DNA from: Candidatus Blautia stercoravium
Lineage (GTDB): Bacteria > Bacillota > Clostridia > Lachnospirales > Lachnospiraceae
Assembly (NCBI GenBank): GCA_019114495.1
Contig: DXFK01000187.1
Coordinates: 1-59,445 of the forward strand
Length of the DNA: 59,445 nt
Direction of reading: 5' to 3'
Under the pieces are notes generated by a model. That model was not told where the DNA came from. It was given only the letters and a program-made list of their open reading frames with translations, and did not search any database. Of the stretch, positions 1 through 9,913 are shown piece after piece. Positions within the stretch are counted from its first letter, which is position 1, and every line of letters begins with the position of its first letter. The translations under genes and the position numbers were made by a program.

Positions 1-1
1 A

Positions 2-1750
2 AATAAAATTACTTTTAAAAATCAGGAAACCGGTGGAAACATTTTTAAACTTACCGGTGGAACCGCTCTTTCTTATCTGGGATTTAAGGAGAAACCCGAC
101 AGTGACTTTACGGAAATGGACATTACGCAAAGTGGAATTTCTTCCAGCAGAGATATTACAGAGGATGATATTTTTACAAAAACATCTTTCTTAGACCGTA
201 TTGCGGATAAAGAATTAACCTTTACCTATAATGGTGAGTCCAAGACGATTAAAATGCCGTCAAAGAAGGAATTAGAGGACGTCGGAAATGATGCCGGAAA
301 AATTATGGATACAATTAAGCAGTCTCTCCAAAAGCAGTTAGATGAGTCTTTTGGAACTGGAAGGATTACAGTGGCATCTACGGAGAACAATGGCAAATAT
401 AGTTTGGGATTTCAAACTACGCTGCCAGGCGGAGGCAGTGACACGACCTCCATACTTTCCGTATCTTCTGGCAGCGTGGGACTTTTAGGAGAAAACGGCA
501 CTCTGAAAATGAATTACGGAGAGTCCAACAGAGTCAATATGGATGCAAAGATTTTGGAGTCAGGTCTGAACTTAAAAAAAGCTGATGGTACAAAAGTAAC
601 ATTTCCGGCAACAATTACTATTAACGGTACAGATATTCAGGTAGAAGAAAGCGATACAGTCCGTACGTTAATGCAGAAGATTAACAACTCAGACGCAGGT
701 GTACAAGTGACGTACCAGAATTCTTCCGATAAATTTGTCTTTACTGCAAAAGCGGACGGAGCAAGCGGAAAAATCACTGTGGGAGGTGATTTTGCAAGCA
801 TATTTGGAACCGGTGCTTTGGGAACAGACGACAGCCATAAAGTTGAAGGGCAGGATGCTATTATAAAAGTAAAATATGCAGGTTCAGATGAAACTGTAGA
901 CCTGGTAAGGGGAACAAACAGCTTTACAGTTGATGGAATGACAATCTCCGTAAACGGTGAGTTTGGATACACAACAGACTCAAATGGAGACAAAGTTTTT
1001 GATACAAACTCGGAGCCGGTTACCTTTGACGCTAAGGTGGATGAGGATAAAATCGTAGACGCTGTCAAAAAGATGGTAGAAGAATATAACGAAATTATCG
1101 AATTGGTGAATAAGGAAACAAGTACAAAGCCGGACAGAGATTACGAGCCTCTTACGGCAGCTCAGAAAAAGGAAATGAGCGAGAGTGAGATTGAGTCATG
1201 GGAGGAGAAAGCAAAGGAGGGACTGCTCTTTAATGACAATGATTTGAAGGGATTGAGCAACAGTCTTCGCTTTGTAATTTCCACATCAGACCAGGCAGCG
1301 ATGAAGAAGATTGGTCTTACGACGTCTAGTACGGCTTCGGATAACGGTAAACTATCCTTTGATGAAAGTGCATTTCGTTCTGCTTTAAAGACAGACCCGG
1401 AAGGTGTAAAGGAGATGTTTACCAAGGAGAAAACCGTAGATGAGAACGGAAACACCACAGGAGTAAATGGTTTTGCTGTAAATATGAAGCAGGCCTTTGA
1501 CAAGTATGCAAAAACTTTAGGAGAGCCTAAGGGAATTTTAATTGAAAGAGCCGGTTCCACGAAAGCGCCGGCAAGTATTACGCAAAATGAAATTTATAAG
1601 CAGATAGAGGATATTGATGACAGAATCGAAAGGCTGCAGGATACATTGAAAATGGAGCAGGATCGTTATATTAAACAGTTCACCAGCCTGGAAACCGTGA
1701 TTTCCCAGATGAACAGTCAGAGCAGCTGGCTGTCACAAATAGGCAGCTAA
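2..1750 (+). CDS. fliD: Flagellar hook-associated protein 2 (filament cap), 5' truncated by window edge
   Basis: The reading frame is open from base 2 with no stop, so the gene begins before the window; the ATG at 116 is internal. FliD forms the cap at the tip of the flagellum that directs flagellin folding. The C-terminal part is typical: a charged coiled-coil stretch, then the family ending with MNSQSSWL about ten residues from the stop. The middle carries the variable beta-rich domain, including the INGTDIQV stretch with a small 'flagellin hook IN' look. fliS follows 16 bases later, the standard fliD-fliS order. About 580 residues are visible; a full protein is usually longer by an N-terminal coiled coil. 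Identification is secure; the true start cannot be seen. Confidence 0.95.
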   Translation, partial: NKITFKNQETGGNIFKLTGGTALSYLGFKEKPDSDFTEMDITQSGISSSRDITEDDIFTKTSFLDRIADKELTFTYNGESKTIKMPSKKELEDVGNDAGKIMDTIKQSLQKQLDESFGTGRITVASTENNGKYSLGFQTTLPGGGSDTTSILSVSSGSVGLLGENGTLKMNYGESNRVNMDAKILESGLNLKKADGTKVTFPATITINGTDIQVEESDTVRTLMQKINNSDAGVQVTYQNSSDKFVFTAKADGASGKITVGGDFASIFGTGALGTDDSHKVEGQDAIIKVKYAGSDETVDLVRGTNSFTVDGMTISVNGEFGYTTDSNGDKVFDTNSEPVTFDAKVDEDKIVDAVKKMVEEYNEIIELVNKETSTKPDRDYEPLTAAQKKEMSESEIESWEEKAKEGLLFNDNDLKGLSNSLRFVISTSDQAAMKKIGLTTSSTASDNGKLSFDESAFRSALKTDPEGVKEMFTKEKTVDENGNTTGVNGFAVNMKQAFDKYAKTLGEPKGILIERAGSTKAPASITQNEIYKQIEDIDDRIERLQDTLKMEQDRYIKQFTSLETVISQMNSQSSWLSQIGS

Positions 1751-1766
1751 GTAAAGAAGGGATAAA

Positions 1767-2141
1767 ATGATGTATCAGAATGGATATCAACAGTATAAAA
1801 TGCAGTCCGTAAATACTATGACCAAAGGTGAGATGCTGCTTTTGCTATATGATGAGCTTATCAAACGCCTGACAAGAGCAGAGCTGTCTTTGGAAAAGAA
1901 GGATTACGAGGCATTTGAAGCTTCTGCCAAAAGGGCAGGAGAAATCGTGCAGTATTTAAAAGATACACTGAATGTAGAGTACAGTATCAGCAGAGAGCTT
2001 CAGAGAATGTATGATTTCTTTTTATACGAGATAAGCCGTCTGCAGGCAAGCCGTAATAAAGCGGTTATAGAGGAACTGAAGCCGTTGGTCATGGAGCTTC
2101 GGGATGCTTTTCGGCAGGCAGATAAGAGCAGTGGGGTATAA
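1767..2141 (+). CDS. fliS: Flagellin export chaperone FliS
   Basis: A 124-residue cytoplasmic chaperone that binds the flagellin C-terminus and prevents early polymerisation. It starts MMYQNGYQQYKMQSVNTMTKGEMLLLLYDELIKR; the N-terminal Y-Q-x-Y segment and the 'LLxxLYD-x-x-I/L' helix are FliS hallmarks (here split over several helices). Length fits the family (about 125-135). A ribosome site AAGAAGG lies at 1754-1760. Two consecutive ATGs (1767 and 1770) are possible starts. It lies between fliD and a small FliT-position gene, as in many Clostridia flagellar operons. Confidence 0.93.
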   Translation: MMYQNGYQQYKMQSVNTMTKGEMLLLLYDELIKRLTRAELSLEKKDYEAFEASAKRAGEIVQYLKDTLNVEYSISRELQRMYDFFLYEISRLQASRNKAVIEELKPLVMELRDAFRQADKSSGV

Positions 2142-2151
2142 GGAGAAAACT

Positions 2152-2556
2152 ATGGATAACGTTCAGGAAATGCTGACAGAGGTATTAAAGCAGGTTTACA
2201 GGGAATATAAAGGGATGTCAGAGATTGAGAGGCTGACACATGAACTTGAAGAAGCGCTGAACCGCAGTGACAAAAAGTCATCACAGATGATTCTGGATAT
2301 GCGTCAGAAGGAAATGGAAGAGGTTTCTCAGGCAAAACGAGCTGTGGAGGAGTTACTGTATGCCATGGATAGCGATTTAAGAGCAGATACGGAAAGACTG
2401 CTCAAAGGAGAGGCTACGGACGGAAGGGCGGAAGCTGAGGCAGTAAAAATCAGTGACATAAGCAGACAAATGAGAAATACGCTGGAGCGTATCCGCAGGA
2501 TTGACAGAGTGCTCAACCGCAGGATTGCAGGGAAAGATTCTTTTTATAAGGATTAA
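2152..2556 (+). CDS. Small coiled-coil flagellar protein in the FliT position
   Basis: A 134-residue, highly charged, helical protein beginning MDNVQEMLTEVLKQVYREY. The frame is open from 2104, but the ATG at 2152 has an ideal AAGGAG site at 2140-2145 and starts just after the fliS stop, so it is preferred. No membrane segment or signal peptide is visible; heptad-like leucines suggest a helical bundle or coiled coil. Position directly after fliS is where FliT-type chaperones lie in many species; sequence similarity to FliT is too weak for me to assert. Likely co-transcribed with fliD-fliS and ended by the hairpin at 2562-2619. Confidence 0.75.
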   Translation: MDNVQEMLTEVLKQVYREYKGMSEIERLTHELEEALNRSDKKSSQMILDMRQKEMEEVSQAKRAVEELLYAMDSDLRADTERLLKGEATDGRAEAEAVKISDISRQMRNTLERIRRIDRVLNRRIAGKDSFYKD

Positions 2557-2561
2557 AGGAA

Positions 2562-2619
2562 TGCCGCATTACTCACATGTCTAAAAGATTACGTTTTAGA
2601 CATGGTGTTTGATGCGGCA
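2562..2619 (+). terminator. Nested hairpin after the flagellar operon
   Basis: Two nested perfect stems: TGCCGCAT (2562-2569) with ATGCGGCA (2612-2619), and inside it CATGTCTAAAA (2576-2586) with TTTTAGACATG (2594-2604) around a 7-base loop. It starts six bases after the stop at 2556. Only a poor T-run follows (ATATTTTG), so it may be a weak terminator or an mRNA 3'-end stabiliser. Confidence 0.6.
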
Positions 2620-2640
2620 GATATTTTGTAAAATTCATGA

Positions 2641-2669
2641 TTGACGCAAATTGTCAAAGCCAGTATATT
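2641..2669 (+). promoter_or_regulatory. Sigma-A promoter for the FtsE-like gene
   Basis: TTGACG at 2641-2646 and TATATT at 2664-2669 are separated by 17 bases. The pair lies 43 bases before the ATG at 2712, after the flagellar hairpin, so the ATPase gene appears to have its own transcription start. Confidence 0.7.
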
Positions 2670-2711
2670 TGTAGAAGGAATAGAGTTTTTCAGGATAAGA
2701 GAGGTCAGAAA

Positions 2712-3463
2712 ATGGCGGAAATTATTTTTGAACATGTAACAAAGTCGTTTGATGGACATATCGCCCTGGACGATGTTTCTTTCGAGGTCGAAAAGGGGGA
2801 ATTTGTATTTATCATAGGGAAGAGCGGTGCAGGGAAAAGTACCCTGCTGAATTTGATTACAAAGCAGCTGGAGGTAACCAGCGGTTCTGTTTCCGTGTTT
2901 GATACTCGTTTGGAAACCATGAAAAAGAAAGAGGTTCCATTCTATAGGCGGCATCTTGGGATAATGTCTCAAGAGGTCGGTATGTTAAAACATATGACGG
3001 TATATGACAATATTTTGCTGGCCATTCGGGCAGCAGAAAAAACGGAAGAAGGACAAGTCAGAATATTGCCAGGGTTTTGGGGCTTGTGGGGCTTGCAGGA
3101 AAAGCCTATGCTTTCCCGGAGGAGCTTTCGGGGGGAGAACAGGCGAGGATGCTGCTGGCAAGAGCCATGGCTACAGAACCGGATATATTGATTGCAGATG
3201 AGCCCACAGCTAACTTGGACCCGGATTCTGCATGGGATATGATGCTGTTGCTGACGGAGATTCATCGGCAGGGCAAGACATTGATTATATCCAGTCATGC
3301 AAGAGAATTGGTAACGGTTATGCGTAAAAGAGTGATTACACTTGTGGCAGGAACGGTCGTAGCGGATGAAAAAAATGCAATTTATAATCAAAAGGCAGTG
3401 GACATCTTTGAAGAGCGCAGAGTCTTGCGGGAAAGAAATGAGAAATTATTAAAAAATCGTTAA
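2712..3463 (+). pseudogene. FtsE-like ABC ATPase broken by one missing base
   Basis: The first frame (2712 on) reads MAEIIFEHVTKSFDGH and contains Walker A GKSGAGKST and a Q-loop (GIMSQEVGML). After about residue 116 it runs into nonsense and stops at 3191. The rest of the protein continues in the next frame from about 3062 (NIARVLGLVGLAGKAYAF), with the signature LSGGEQ, Walker B ILIADEPTANLD and switch histidine in ISSHAREL, ending at 3463. The join needs one extra base around 3057-3064; AGAAATATT for AGAATATT would repair it. Together the pieces make about 250 residues, close to FtsE (about 225) with a basic tail. No FtsX permease follows, which is odd for an FtsE. It may be a real pseudogene or a base-calling error. 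Confidence 0.85.
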
Positions 3464-3487
3464 TTTTTGTCGAAAATATCCGATAAA
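3461..3487 (+). promoter_or_regulatory. Sigma-28 (FliA/SigD)-like promoter before the chemotaxis operon
   Basis: TAAT at 3461-3464, then 14 bases, then TCCGATAA at 3479-3486. This closely matches the flagellar sigma consensus TAAA-N15-GCCGATAA known from FliA and SigD. It overlaps the stop of the ATPase gene and lies about 50 bases before the apparent ribosome site of the next gene. It would put the nucleotidyltransferase-like gene and the two chemoreceptors under late flagellar control. Confidence 0.6.
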
Positions 3488-4726
3488 TATATTGAATTAG
3501 GCTGTCAGCAAAAAAGGGGGGGAAGAGGCATTAGTTATGAAAACAGATATTTAGTTATCCTGCTGTCATCTGTAATAAATAAAAAGAAAATATCCATTCC
3601 CCGCAGGCAGATTTATTGGCGGGAAATGCTGAAGATTACAGAATTTCATCAAGTAATAAGTCCGGTGTATTACGGGCTTCTTGGGCTTGAAAAGGAAGTT
3701 TCGGATAGGGAGGCGGAGAACTTTTATGCGAAATATCACAAGGAGCTTGTGATAGGTGAAGCGTATAGAGATGCCATGGAAGTAATAGCATGGCAGATGA
3801 ATAAGTATAAAATCCGCGGGCTGCTGTTAAGAGGCACAGAAAGCAGAAAGCTGTATGCCCAGTGGGAGTTAGGCTACACTTTTGCGTTGGAGATTCTGGT
3901 ATCCAAAAAGGATTTAGGTAAAATTCATAGAGTGATGACTGCAATGGATTATGAATTGGAGAAAAACAGAGATCTTCGCGGGAATGTTTATAAAAGAGTA
4001 CCGGGAATCCGGATTATTTTCCATGAACAAATTCCCCTGGGAAATAAGGTATTGTATAAATATTTGACAGAGAGTACAAAAAAGTATTTTTATGTACAGA
4101 AGAAACAATATTTTTTGAAACCGGACGCCTCCATACAATATTTGTACCGTATGGGAGAGCTGGCAGACGCATATATGATGGGAAATCTGAAAATCAGAGA
4201 TATTTTAGATTATCATCAGTTTCAAAAAACAGAAAAACTACAGGAAAAGTTAAAGCCAGTTACCGATGTTCTGGATAAGGCAGGTCTGACAGAATTTATA
4301 AGGCAAATAGCAATTCTTGCAGATCTGTGGTTTGGACAGGGCGGGGATTTTGATACAGCACAAGCTTTTTTGCTGGAAGAATATATTTTTTCAAAAGGGA
4401 TGGAAAACCGCATATTGGATTCAGCCATTATCCCTTATGAAAAGACCAGTGTTGACTTTTATCAGAGAAACAGAGAGGAAGAATGGGATAAGAAACAAAA
4501 AGAGTGGATATTTCCTTCTAAGGATTATATGGTACAATTCTTCCCGATTCTAAGAAAATTCCCCTGTTTGATATGGATTTGCTGGGGAATCCGAGGAATC
4601 CGAGTCTTCAGAAAGAGTATGGAAGATTTTATAAAGAAGAAATATCTTCTTATAAAAGGCTGCATTTCTCAGATGAAGATTAAGATTATAAACAAAATAA
4701 GCAAAGGAAAGGACACCGAAACATGA
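3467..4726 (+). CDS. Nucleotidyltransferase-like protein (NTP_transf_5 type) with a displaced start
   Basis: The body reads [19 protein letters not shown], then a long helical and mixed region, and ends [20 protein letters not shown], which resembles uncharacterised nucleotidyltransferase-like proteins (Pfam PF14907). The expected acidic pair is not obvious, so activity is doubtful. The open frame reaches back to a TTG at 3467, but that has no ribosome site and sits inside the sigma-28-like promoter. The well-placed start is ATG at 3537, eight bases after GGGAAGAGG, but it is one base out of frame and stops after five codons. A missing G (ATGGAAAAC for ATGAAAAC) would give MENRYLVI. The stop overlaps the chemoreceptor start by four bases, so the genes are coupled. 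Role in motility is unknown. Confidence 0.65.
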   Translation: MSKISDKYIELGCQQKRGGRGISYENRYLVILLSSVINKKKISIPRRQIYWREMLKITEFHQVISPVYYGLLGLEKEVSDREAENFYAKYHKELVIGEAYRDAMEVIAWQMNKYKIRGLLLRGTESRKLYAQWELGYTFALEILVSKKDLGKIHRVMTAMDYELEKNRDLRGNVYKRVPGIRIIFHEQIPLGNKVLYKYLTESTKKYFYVQKKQYFLKPDASIQYLYRMGELADAYMMGNLKIRDILDYHQFQKTEKLQEKLKPVTDVLDKAGLTEFIRQIAILADLWFGQGGDFDTAQAFLLEEYIFSKGMENRILDSAIIPYEKTSVDFYQRNREEEWDKKQKEWIFPSKDYMVQFFPILRKFPCLIWICWGIRGIRVFRKSMEDFIKKKYLLIKGCISQMKIKIINKISKGKDTET

Positions 4727-6498
4727 AAAACATGAAAATAGGTAAAAAGCTGATTTTAGGTTTTGGAGTTACAATTATGGCTTCGGTAATTCTGATGGCC
4801 TTGTCTATTTCAGCACTGAAAAAAGTGGAAAGACTTTCTCACAATATGTACACAGGCCCGTTTGTAGGGGCTACGGAAGCTATGAATTTTTCAAGAGATG
4901 TGTATGAGATTGAAGCAACTTTATACAATGCAATGGTGGAGCAAAATCTGGATAAGTATGAGGATGAACTGGAGAGTATCTCGGAAGATGCAGGCAAAAG
5001 TCTGGAGCTTATTCAGAAGTCTGCAGGAGACCAGTCCAACTCTCTTGAGGATATAAACCGTATCAGTGACGAAGCAGGCGCAGCCCGTACAGAGGTTATG
5101 GACCTTATGAAAAAGAATGATTGGGATGGAGCAAGAGAAAAGCTGATAGGTGAATACGCTCCTATTATTGAAGAGTGTGCAGATGCGGCAGAACAGCTGT
5201 ATCAGCAACACTACCAGTATGCTGAGAATGCAGATACCCAGGCAAATAAAACAGGGACCCAGGTGGTGTGGATGCTCTTAGGTGTCTTTGCAGTTCTCTT
5301 TATAGTTTCTGTTTTGATTATCAGGTATCTGATAAAGGGTATTACAATACCAATCGAACAGTTAGACGATGCATACAAGAAAATGTCACAGGGTTATGTG
5401 AATCAGAGTATTGATTATGTATCAGAAGATGAGTTGGGAACTTTGTCTGAAAGCTGCAGAATCACCTGTAAGGGACTTCACGGTGTGGTTTCAGATCTTA
5501 CATATCTGATGGATGAAATGGCAAACGGAAACTTTAATATTAAGTCAAAAGCGGAAAATCTGTATGTGGGAGATTTCAAACCTATTCTCCTTTCTATCAG
5601 AAGAATGAACATAAATTTAAGCAGTACTTTATCTAAGATTAATGATGCAGCAGACCAGGTGGCAAGCGGTGCGGAGCAGGTTTCTTCAGGGGCACAGGGA
5701 CTGTCACAGGGGGCGACAGAGCAGGCAAGCTCTGTAGAAGAGTTGGCTGCAACCATTAACGAAATTTCTGATCAGGTAAGAGATACAGCAGATAATGCGA
5801 AAGAAGCAAAGGGTCAGGTAGAGGATGCAGGAAGAGAACTTTCACGCTCGAGCCAGAGCATGGAAGAGATGATGCAGGCAATGGAGGAAATCAGTTCCAA
5901 ATCCAGCGAAATCGGAAAGATTATTAAAACCATTGAAGATATTGCTTTCCAGACCAATATTCTGGCTCTGAATGCGGCTGTAGAGGCAGCAAGAGCCGGA
6001 GAAGCCGGAAAAGGCTTTGCAGTAGTTGCAGACGAGGTTCGCAATCTTGCTTCTAAGAGTGCAGAAGCAGCAAAAAATACAACGCTTCTGATAGAAGGTT
6101 CTATTTCTGCTGTAGAGGATGGAACAAGAATTGCAAAACAGACAGCTTCTGCAATCTATGCAACTGTGGAGAGTGCAGAGAAAGCTGTAGACACGGTTGA
6201 AAGAATCAGTGATGCGGCAGAACAGCAGGCAGAGTCTGTTGCAGAAGTTACCCAAGGTGTTGACCAGATTTCCAGTGTGGTGCAGACGAATTCTGCAACA
6301 GCTGAAGAAAGTGCGGCTGCAAGTGAAGAGCTCTCCAGTCAGTCTCAGATTTTGAAAGGCTTGGTAGGCCAGTTCCGTTTGAGAGAGGACGGACAAAACG
6401 GAGTTCTCTCTTATGGAACAGCTGGTGCAGAGATAAATGCTTTACCGGAAGATTCTCATAGTGTTTCTTCAGCATATGATAACTATAGTAAATACTAA
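4723..6498 (+). CDS. Methyl-accepting chemotaxis protein
   Basis: A 591-residue chemoreceptor. Residues about 9-30 form the first membrane helix, residues 31-178 an extracytoplasmic helical sensor of the four-helix-bundle type, and residues about 180-204 the second membrane helix. A HAMP linker follows, then the long methylation and signalling helices with the hairpin tip [20 protein letters not shown], which binds CheW/CheA. The ligand cannot be told from sequence. The start ATG overlaps the previous stop (ATGA) and a second, related receptor follows 18 bases after the stop, so the two are probably a recent duplication with diverged sensors and tails. Expression is likely from the sigma-28-like promoter at 3461. 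Confidence 0.93.
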   Translation: MKNMKIGKKLILGFGVTIMASVILMALSISALKKVERLSHNMYTGPFVGATEAMNFSRDVYEIEATLYNAMVEQNLDKYEDELESISEDAGKSLELIQKSAGDQSNSLEDINRISDEAGAARTEVMDLMKKNDWDGAREKLIGEYAPIIEECADAAEQLYQQHYQYAENADTQANKTGTQVVWMLLGVFAVLFIVSVLIIRYLIKGITIPIEQLDDAYKKMSQGYVNQSIDYVSEDELGTLSESCRITCKGLHGVVSDLTYLMDEMANGNFNIKSKAENLYVGDFKPILLSIRRMNINLSSTLSKINDAADQVASGAEQVSSGAQGLSQGATEQASSVEELAATINEISDQVRDTADNAKEAKGQVEDAGRELSRSSQSMEEMMQAMEEISSKSSEIGKIIKTIEDIAFQTNILALNAAVEAARAGEAGKGFAVVADEVRNLASKSAEAAKNTTLLIEGSISAVEDGTRIAKQTASAIYATVESAEKAVDTVERISDAAEQQAESVAEVTQGVDQISSVVQTNSATAEESAAASEELSSQSQILKGLVGQFRLREDGQNGVLSYGTAGAEINALPEDSHSVSSAYDNYSKY

Positions 6499-6516
6499 AG
6501 AAGATGAGGGGTAAAG

Positions 6517-8688
6517 ATGTTTAACAACTTGAAAGTCAGAAAAAAACTGCTTATAGGGTTTGGAATTGTGTTGATTTTGACTGTCATTATTGCTTTCTTT
6601 TCTATGACACAGTTAAAAAACTCTAATGAAAATCTGGAAAGTTTTATGGAAGGCTCTGTGAAAGCAGATGATTTGATTAAGGACAGCAGAATTTCCACGA
6701 ATGTAGCGGCAAGATATTTAAGAGATATGGTGCTGGATGAGAATGACAGGGATTACGCAGAGCAGAAAAAGAAAGTCGAGGACAGCATTGCCGCCATTAA
6801 GCAAAATTTCAATACGCTTGAAAGTATGAAGGTCTTAGATCAGGATGCTCTGGAGAATTACGAGAAAGCCATGGAGGCATGGTTTGACATTGGAAACAGA
6901 GTCATTGAGCATTTAGAAGTAAACGATAAAGAAGGCGCAAGAAAAATTATTTTAGAGGAGTGTACACCCGCACTGAATAAGGTTGTGGATTTAGTGAAGC
7001 CATTGAATGAGGAAACAGATAAAACTCGTACGGAAACAGTGCAGGCAAGTGTGGAAACAACGAATCAGACGCTGATTTTTCTTCTTTGTATGTCTGCCGG
7101 AGCAATAGCACTGGGAATGTTTCTTTGCATGAAAGTAACAAAGGCTATTGTTGAGCCTGTAAACCTGGTGGTAGATGCTATGGAGGGAATTGCAAACGGG
7201 AATATGTCCCAGGTGCTTGACTATAAATCTGAAGATGAACTTGGAATGTTGGTAAACAGTGTACAGAGGACTTGTGTGACTTTAGAAGATGTAGTACAAG
7301 ACCTGACCTATCTTATGGGTGAAATGGCAAGGGGCAATTTTGATTTAAAGGGAAATGAGGATGCTTATAAAGGTGATTTAGTTCCTATTTTGACTTCTAT
7401 AAGACAGATGAATCATAATTTGAGCAGCACTTTGTCACAGATTCAGCAGATTTCCGACCAGGTAGCAGAGGGCTCCGACCAGGTATCCTCAGGGGCACAG
7501 AATCTTTCAGAGGCATCTGCACAGCAGGCAAGTTCTGTGCAAGAACTGGCAGCAACTATTACGGAAATTTCAGATAATATTCAGAAAACTGCTGATAATG
7601 CCAAAGATGCAAGTGAAAAAGTATACTGTGCTCAGGAGGAACTGACGGTTTCTAATGAACAGATGCAGAATATGATTCAGGCTATGGCAGAAATCAGCCA
7701 TAAGTCAGAAGATATTGGGAAAATTATTAAAACGATTGAAGATATTGCTTTCCAGACAAATATTTTGGCATTGAATGCAGCAGTAGAAGCTGCAAGGGCA
7801 GGAGAAGCCGGAAGGGGTTTTGCAGTAGTTGCAGATGAGGTTCGTAATCTGGCTTCTAAGAGTGCTGAAGCGGCAAAGAATACCACCGGACTGATTGAAG
7901 GAACCATAGAAGCAGTAAACAATGGTACCAATATTGCCAATAGAACGGCAGAGGCCCTTATGGCAACTGTGGAGAGCGCTCAGGCAGTTGTTGCCTATGT
8001 GGATGATATTTCTTCTTCTGCGGCTCAGCAGGCAGAGGCAATTTATCAGGTACGTCAGGGTGTGGATCAGATTTCCGGTATTGTACAGACAAACTCTGCT
8101 ACAGCAGAAGAGAGTGCGGCGGCCAGCGAGGAGTTGTCTGCGCAGTCCCAGACTTTGAAAAATCTGGTTTCTATCTTTAACCTCAGAAAAGACAGCATAT
8201 CTGCTTCAACGGCAGCTCGTCCATATACAACGCCAGATCCGACATCGCATGCAGCGGCTCCGGCTGCATCTTATATGACCGCAAAACGGTATGAATGGGA
8301 TGAAAGTTTGGAAACGGGAAATGCAATGATTGACAGCCAGCACAAAGAGCTTATTGGAAGAATTAATGATTTGCTGGAGGCATGTGCTGCCGGAAAGGGC
8401 AGAAGTGAAATCAGCGCTACAATGGAGTTCTTGAAGGACTACACGAAGAAGCACTTTGATGAAGAAGAACAATTACAAAAGAAATACGGATATCCGGATC
8501 GTGCAAACCACAAAAAATATCATGAAGCCTATAAGGATATCATAAGAAAACTGGCGGATGAGCTGTACCGGGAAGGACCCAGCGTGACTTTGGTGGGAAA
8601 GCTGAACACCAGTATGGCAGGCTGGCTCATTAATCACATTAAAAAAGAAGATGTGAAAGTTGCCAGACACATTGAAAAGCATCAGTAA
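6517..8688 (+). CDS. Chemoreceptor with C-terminal bacteriohemerythrin domain
   Basis: A 723-residue receptor. Membrane helices lie at about residues 10-30 and 187-207, enclosing a helical sensor; HAMP and the signalling hairpin ([20 protein letters not shown]) follow. After an Ala/Pro/Thr-rich linker (about 565-590), residues about 592-722 form a bacteriohemerythrin starting [18 protein letters not shown]. All seven di-iron ligands are present: H609, H646, E650, H665, H669, H707 and D712. Hemerythrins bind O2 or NO reversibly; fused to a receptor this suggests oxygen or redox taxis, as for DcrH-type proteins of Desulfovibrio. The domain is at the cytoplasmic C-terminus, far from the membrane sensor, so the protein may integrate two signals. 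AGATGAGGGG precedes the ATG and a terminator follows. Confidence 0.95.
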   Translation: MFNNLKVRKKLLIGFGIVLILTVIIAFFSMTQLKNSNENLESFMEGSVKADDLIKDSRISTNVAARYLRDMVLDENDRDYAEQKKKVEDSIAAIKQNFNTLESMKVLDQDALENYEKAMEAWFDIGNRVIEHLEVNDKEGARKIILEECTPALNKVVDLVKPLNEETDKTRTETVQASVETTNQTLIFLLCMSAGAIALGMFLCMKVTKAIVEPVNLVVDAMEGIANGNMSQVLDYKSEDELGMLVNSVQRTCVTLEDVVQDLTYLMGEMARGNFDLKGNEDAYKGDLVPILTSIRQMNHNLSSTLSQIQQISDQVAEGSDQVSSGAQNLSEASAQQASSVQELAATITEISDNIQKTADNAKDASEKVYCAQEELTVSNEQMQNMIQAMAEISHKSEDIGKIIKTIEDIAFQTNILALNAAVEAARAGEAGRGFAVVADEVRNLASKSAEAAKNTTGLIEGTIEAVNNGTNIANRTAEALMATVESAQAVVAYVDDISSSAAQQAEAIYQVRQGVDQISGIVQTNSATAEESAAASEELSAQSQTLKNLVSIFNLRKDSISASTAARPYTTPDPTSHAAAPAASYMTAKRYEWDESLETGNAMIDSQHKELIGRINDLLEACAAGKGRSEISATMEFLKDYTKKHFDEEEQLQKKYGYPDRANHKKYHEAYKDIIRKLADELYREGPSVTLVGKLNTSMAGWLINHIKKEDVKVARHIEKHQ

Positions 8689-8692
8689 ATGT

Positions 8693-8732
8693 AAAAAAAA
8701 GACCGAGAGGAAAATACTCCCGGTCTTTTTTT
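8693..8732 (+). terminator. Rho-independent terminator between convergent genes
   Basis: AAAAAAAGACCG (8694-8705) pairs with CGGTCTTTTTTT (8721-8732) around a 15-base loop. It has A and T runs on both sides, so it can end transcription from the chemoreceptor operon and from the AraC gene that converges on it. Confidence 0.88.
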
Positions 8733-8767
8733 CAGGATGCAGATGAGGAGAAAGATTGGAGAGAAAT

Positions 8768-9775
8768 TCACATAGTGTTTGATGGGCTGTCACTCTCACG
8801 TTGAGAGGTGTCAGCCTGTTTTTTACGGAATTCTTTGGGTGTCTGGCCGTAGAATTCTTTAAATTTCTTATGAAAAAAACTGCTGTTTTCGTAGCCTATG
8901 GAGTGTAGTATAGATTCCGTAGACAGAGAGGTTTTGGAAAGGAAATAAGCAGCTTGTTCCAGTTTCTGGCGGATGAGCAGTTCTTTAAAATTACAACCAG
9001 TATATTTTTTGAGAAGCCGGCTGAGGGTATAGGTTGGTAAATGAAGCATTTCTGATAATTCTTCTAAAGTTCCCTCTTTATAATGGTTTTTGATATACCG
9101 CAGGGAGGAGAAAATAAGCTTTTGTTCATAAGTTTCCGTTGTATTCTGATAGAGTACATCTGTGTATTCCAGTAAGTTGAGAAATAAGAGGCCCATGGTG
9201 GTCTGATTTATGGTATCCGAAACAGTATGATTGTTCATGATGGACCAGATCATATTTTCCAATAAATTCTGTATAGGTATGATATTTTTAGTTTTAAAGT
9301 ATAAATAATCGCTTCCTCTGCTGGAAGAAGAAAGTGTAGATACCAGAAATTCAAACAGGATATTCTGACCTTCCATAAATCTCATGGCATATTGAAAAAA
9401 TTCAGGTTGAATGATGAAATTTACAGCAATGTCCTGTTCTGAAGAAGGCAGAATCTCATGAAAAGCATTTTGATTCATAAAAAGTAAATCCCCGGTTTTT
9501 AAGGTCAATTTTTTTGAACTGTTGATGATATGATTGGTTTCCCCTTTGCACATATAGACGACCTCCACATAGTTATGTCGGTGTCTGGGAAAATGGATGA
9601 ACCGAGTGTGAGGGCGCACTTCAATAAGATTTCCTTTTTTTAAAAGCTTTTTGCTGTCTATAATGAATTGACTTTGGGCAGTATAGAGGCTTTTTTCTAC
9701 AATCTGTTTGCCGTTCAGTATTCTTTTTTCTTCCTCTGTGATAACAGAAAGTTTTTGAAGAAGTTCCTGATCCAT
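8768..9775 (-). CDS. AraC-family regulator, divergent from the rhamnose operon
   Basis: About 335 residues. The N-terminal part has a cupin-like sugar-sensing core with PRHRHNYVEVVYM and a following GDLLFMNQNAFHE. The C-terminal third has two helix-turn-helix motifs, including EELSEMLHLPTYTLSRLLKKYTG and SILHSIGYENSSFFHKKFKEFYG, and the family ending PKEFRKK. The frame is open to 9823, but the ATG at 9775 has AAGGGG six bases upstream and is preferred. It points away from rhaB across 138 bases, the usual arrangement of RhaR/RhaS-type activators. By position it is the likely rhamnose sensor for rhaBAD; the ligand is inferred. A -10 like TATACT lies on its strand at 9809-9804. Confidence 0.88.
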   Translation of the reverse strand: MDQELLQKLSVITEEEKRILNGKQIVEKSLYTAQSQFIIDSKKLLKKGNLIEVRPHTRFIHFPRHRHNYVEVVYMCKGETNHIINSSKKLTLKTGDLLFMNQNAFHEILPSSEQDIAVNFIIQPEFFQYAMRFMEGQNILFEFLVSTLSSSSRGSDYLYFKTKNIIPIQNLLENMIWSIMNNHTVSDTINQTTMGLLFLNLLEYTDVLYQNTTETYEQKLIFSSLRYIKNHYKEGTLEELSEMLHLPTYTLSRLLKKYTGCNFKELLIRQKLEQAAYFLSKTSLSTESILHSIGYENSSFFHKKFKEFYGQTPKEFRKKQADTSQRESDSPSNTM

Positions 9776-9913
9776 GATATATCCCCTTATGATATTTTTT
9801 ATCAGTATATCACAAATCTGCAAATAACGTCCTGATTATTTATCGAAAGGGACCTAAAAAGTAAGAATTCTGCATGATAGGATGGAGGTAATAACAGGAG
9901 AGGAGTTGAGAAT
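9776..9913. promoter_or_regulatory. Divergent AraC / rhaB promoter region
   Basis: The 138 bases between the regulator and rhaB must hold both promoters. On the minus strand TATACT (9809-9804) is a fair -10 without a good -35. On the plus strand no consensus promoter stands out, which fits an activator-dependent start. The rhaB ribosome site is GGAGAGGAG at 9898-9906. Confidence 0.45.

Noticed and set aside
2712-3463. FtsE-like ATPase as the missing partner of the permease at 55001
   Set aside because: It is over 50 kb away, has its own promoter, looks FtsE-like rather than MacB-like and is broken.
3467-3536. TTG at 3467 as the real start of the nucleotidyltransferase-like protein
   Set aside because: No ribosome site, lies inside a sigma-28-like promoter, and the residues before the family start are not conserved-looking.
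3480-3540. GGGGGGG run as a phase-variation tract
   Set aside because: The run lies before the start codon next to the ribosome site, so its length would not change the reading frame of the protein if the ATG at 3537 is used; evidence for switching is lacking.
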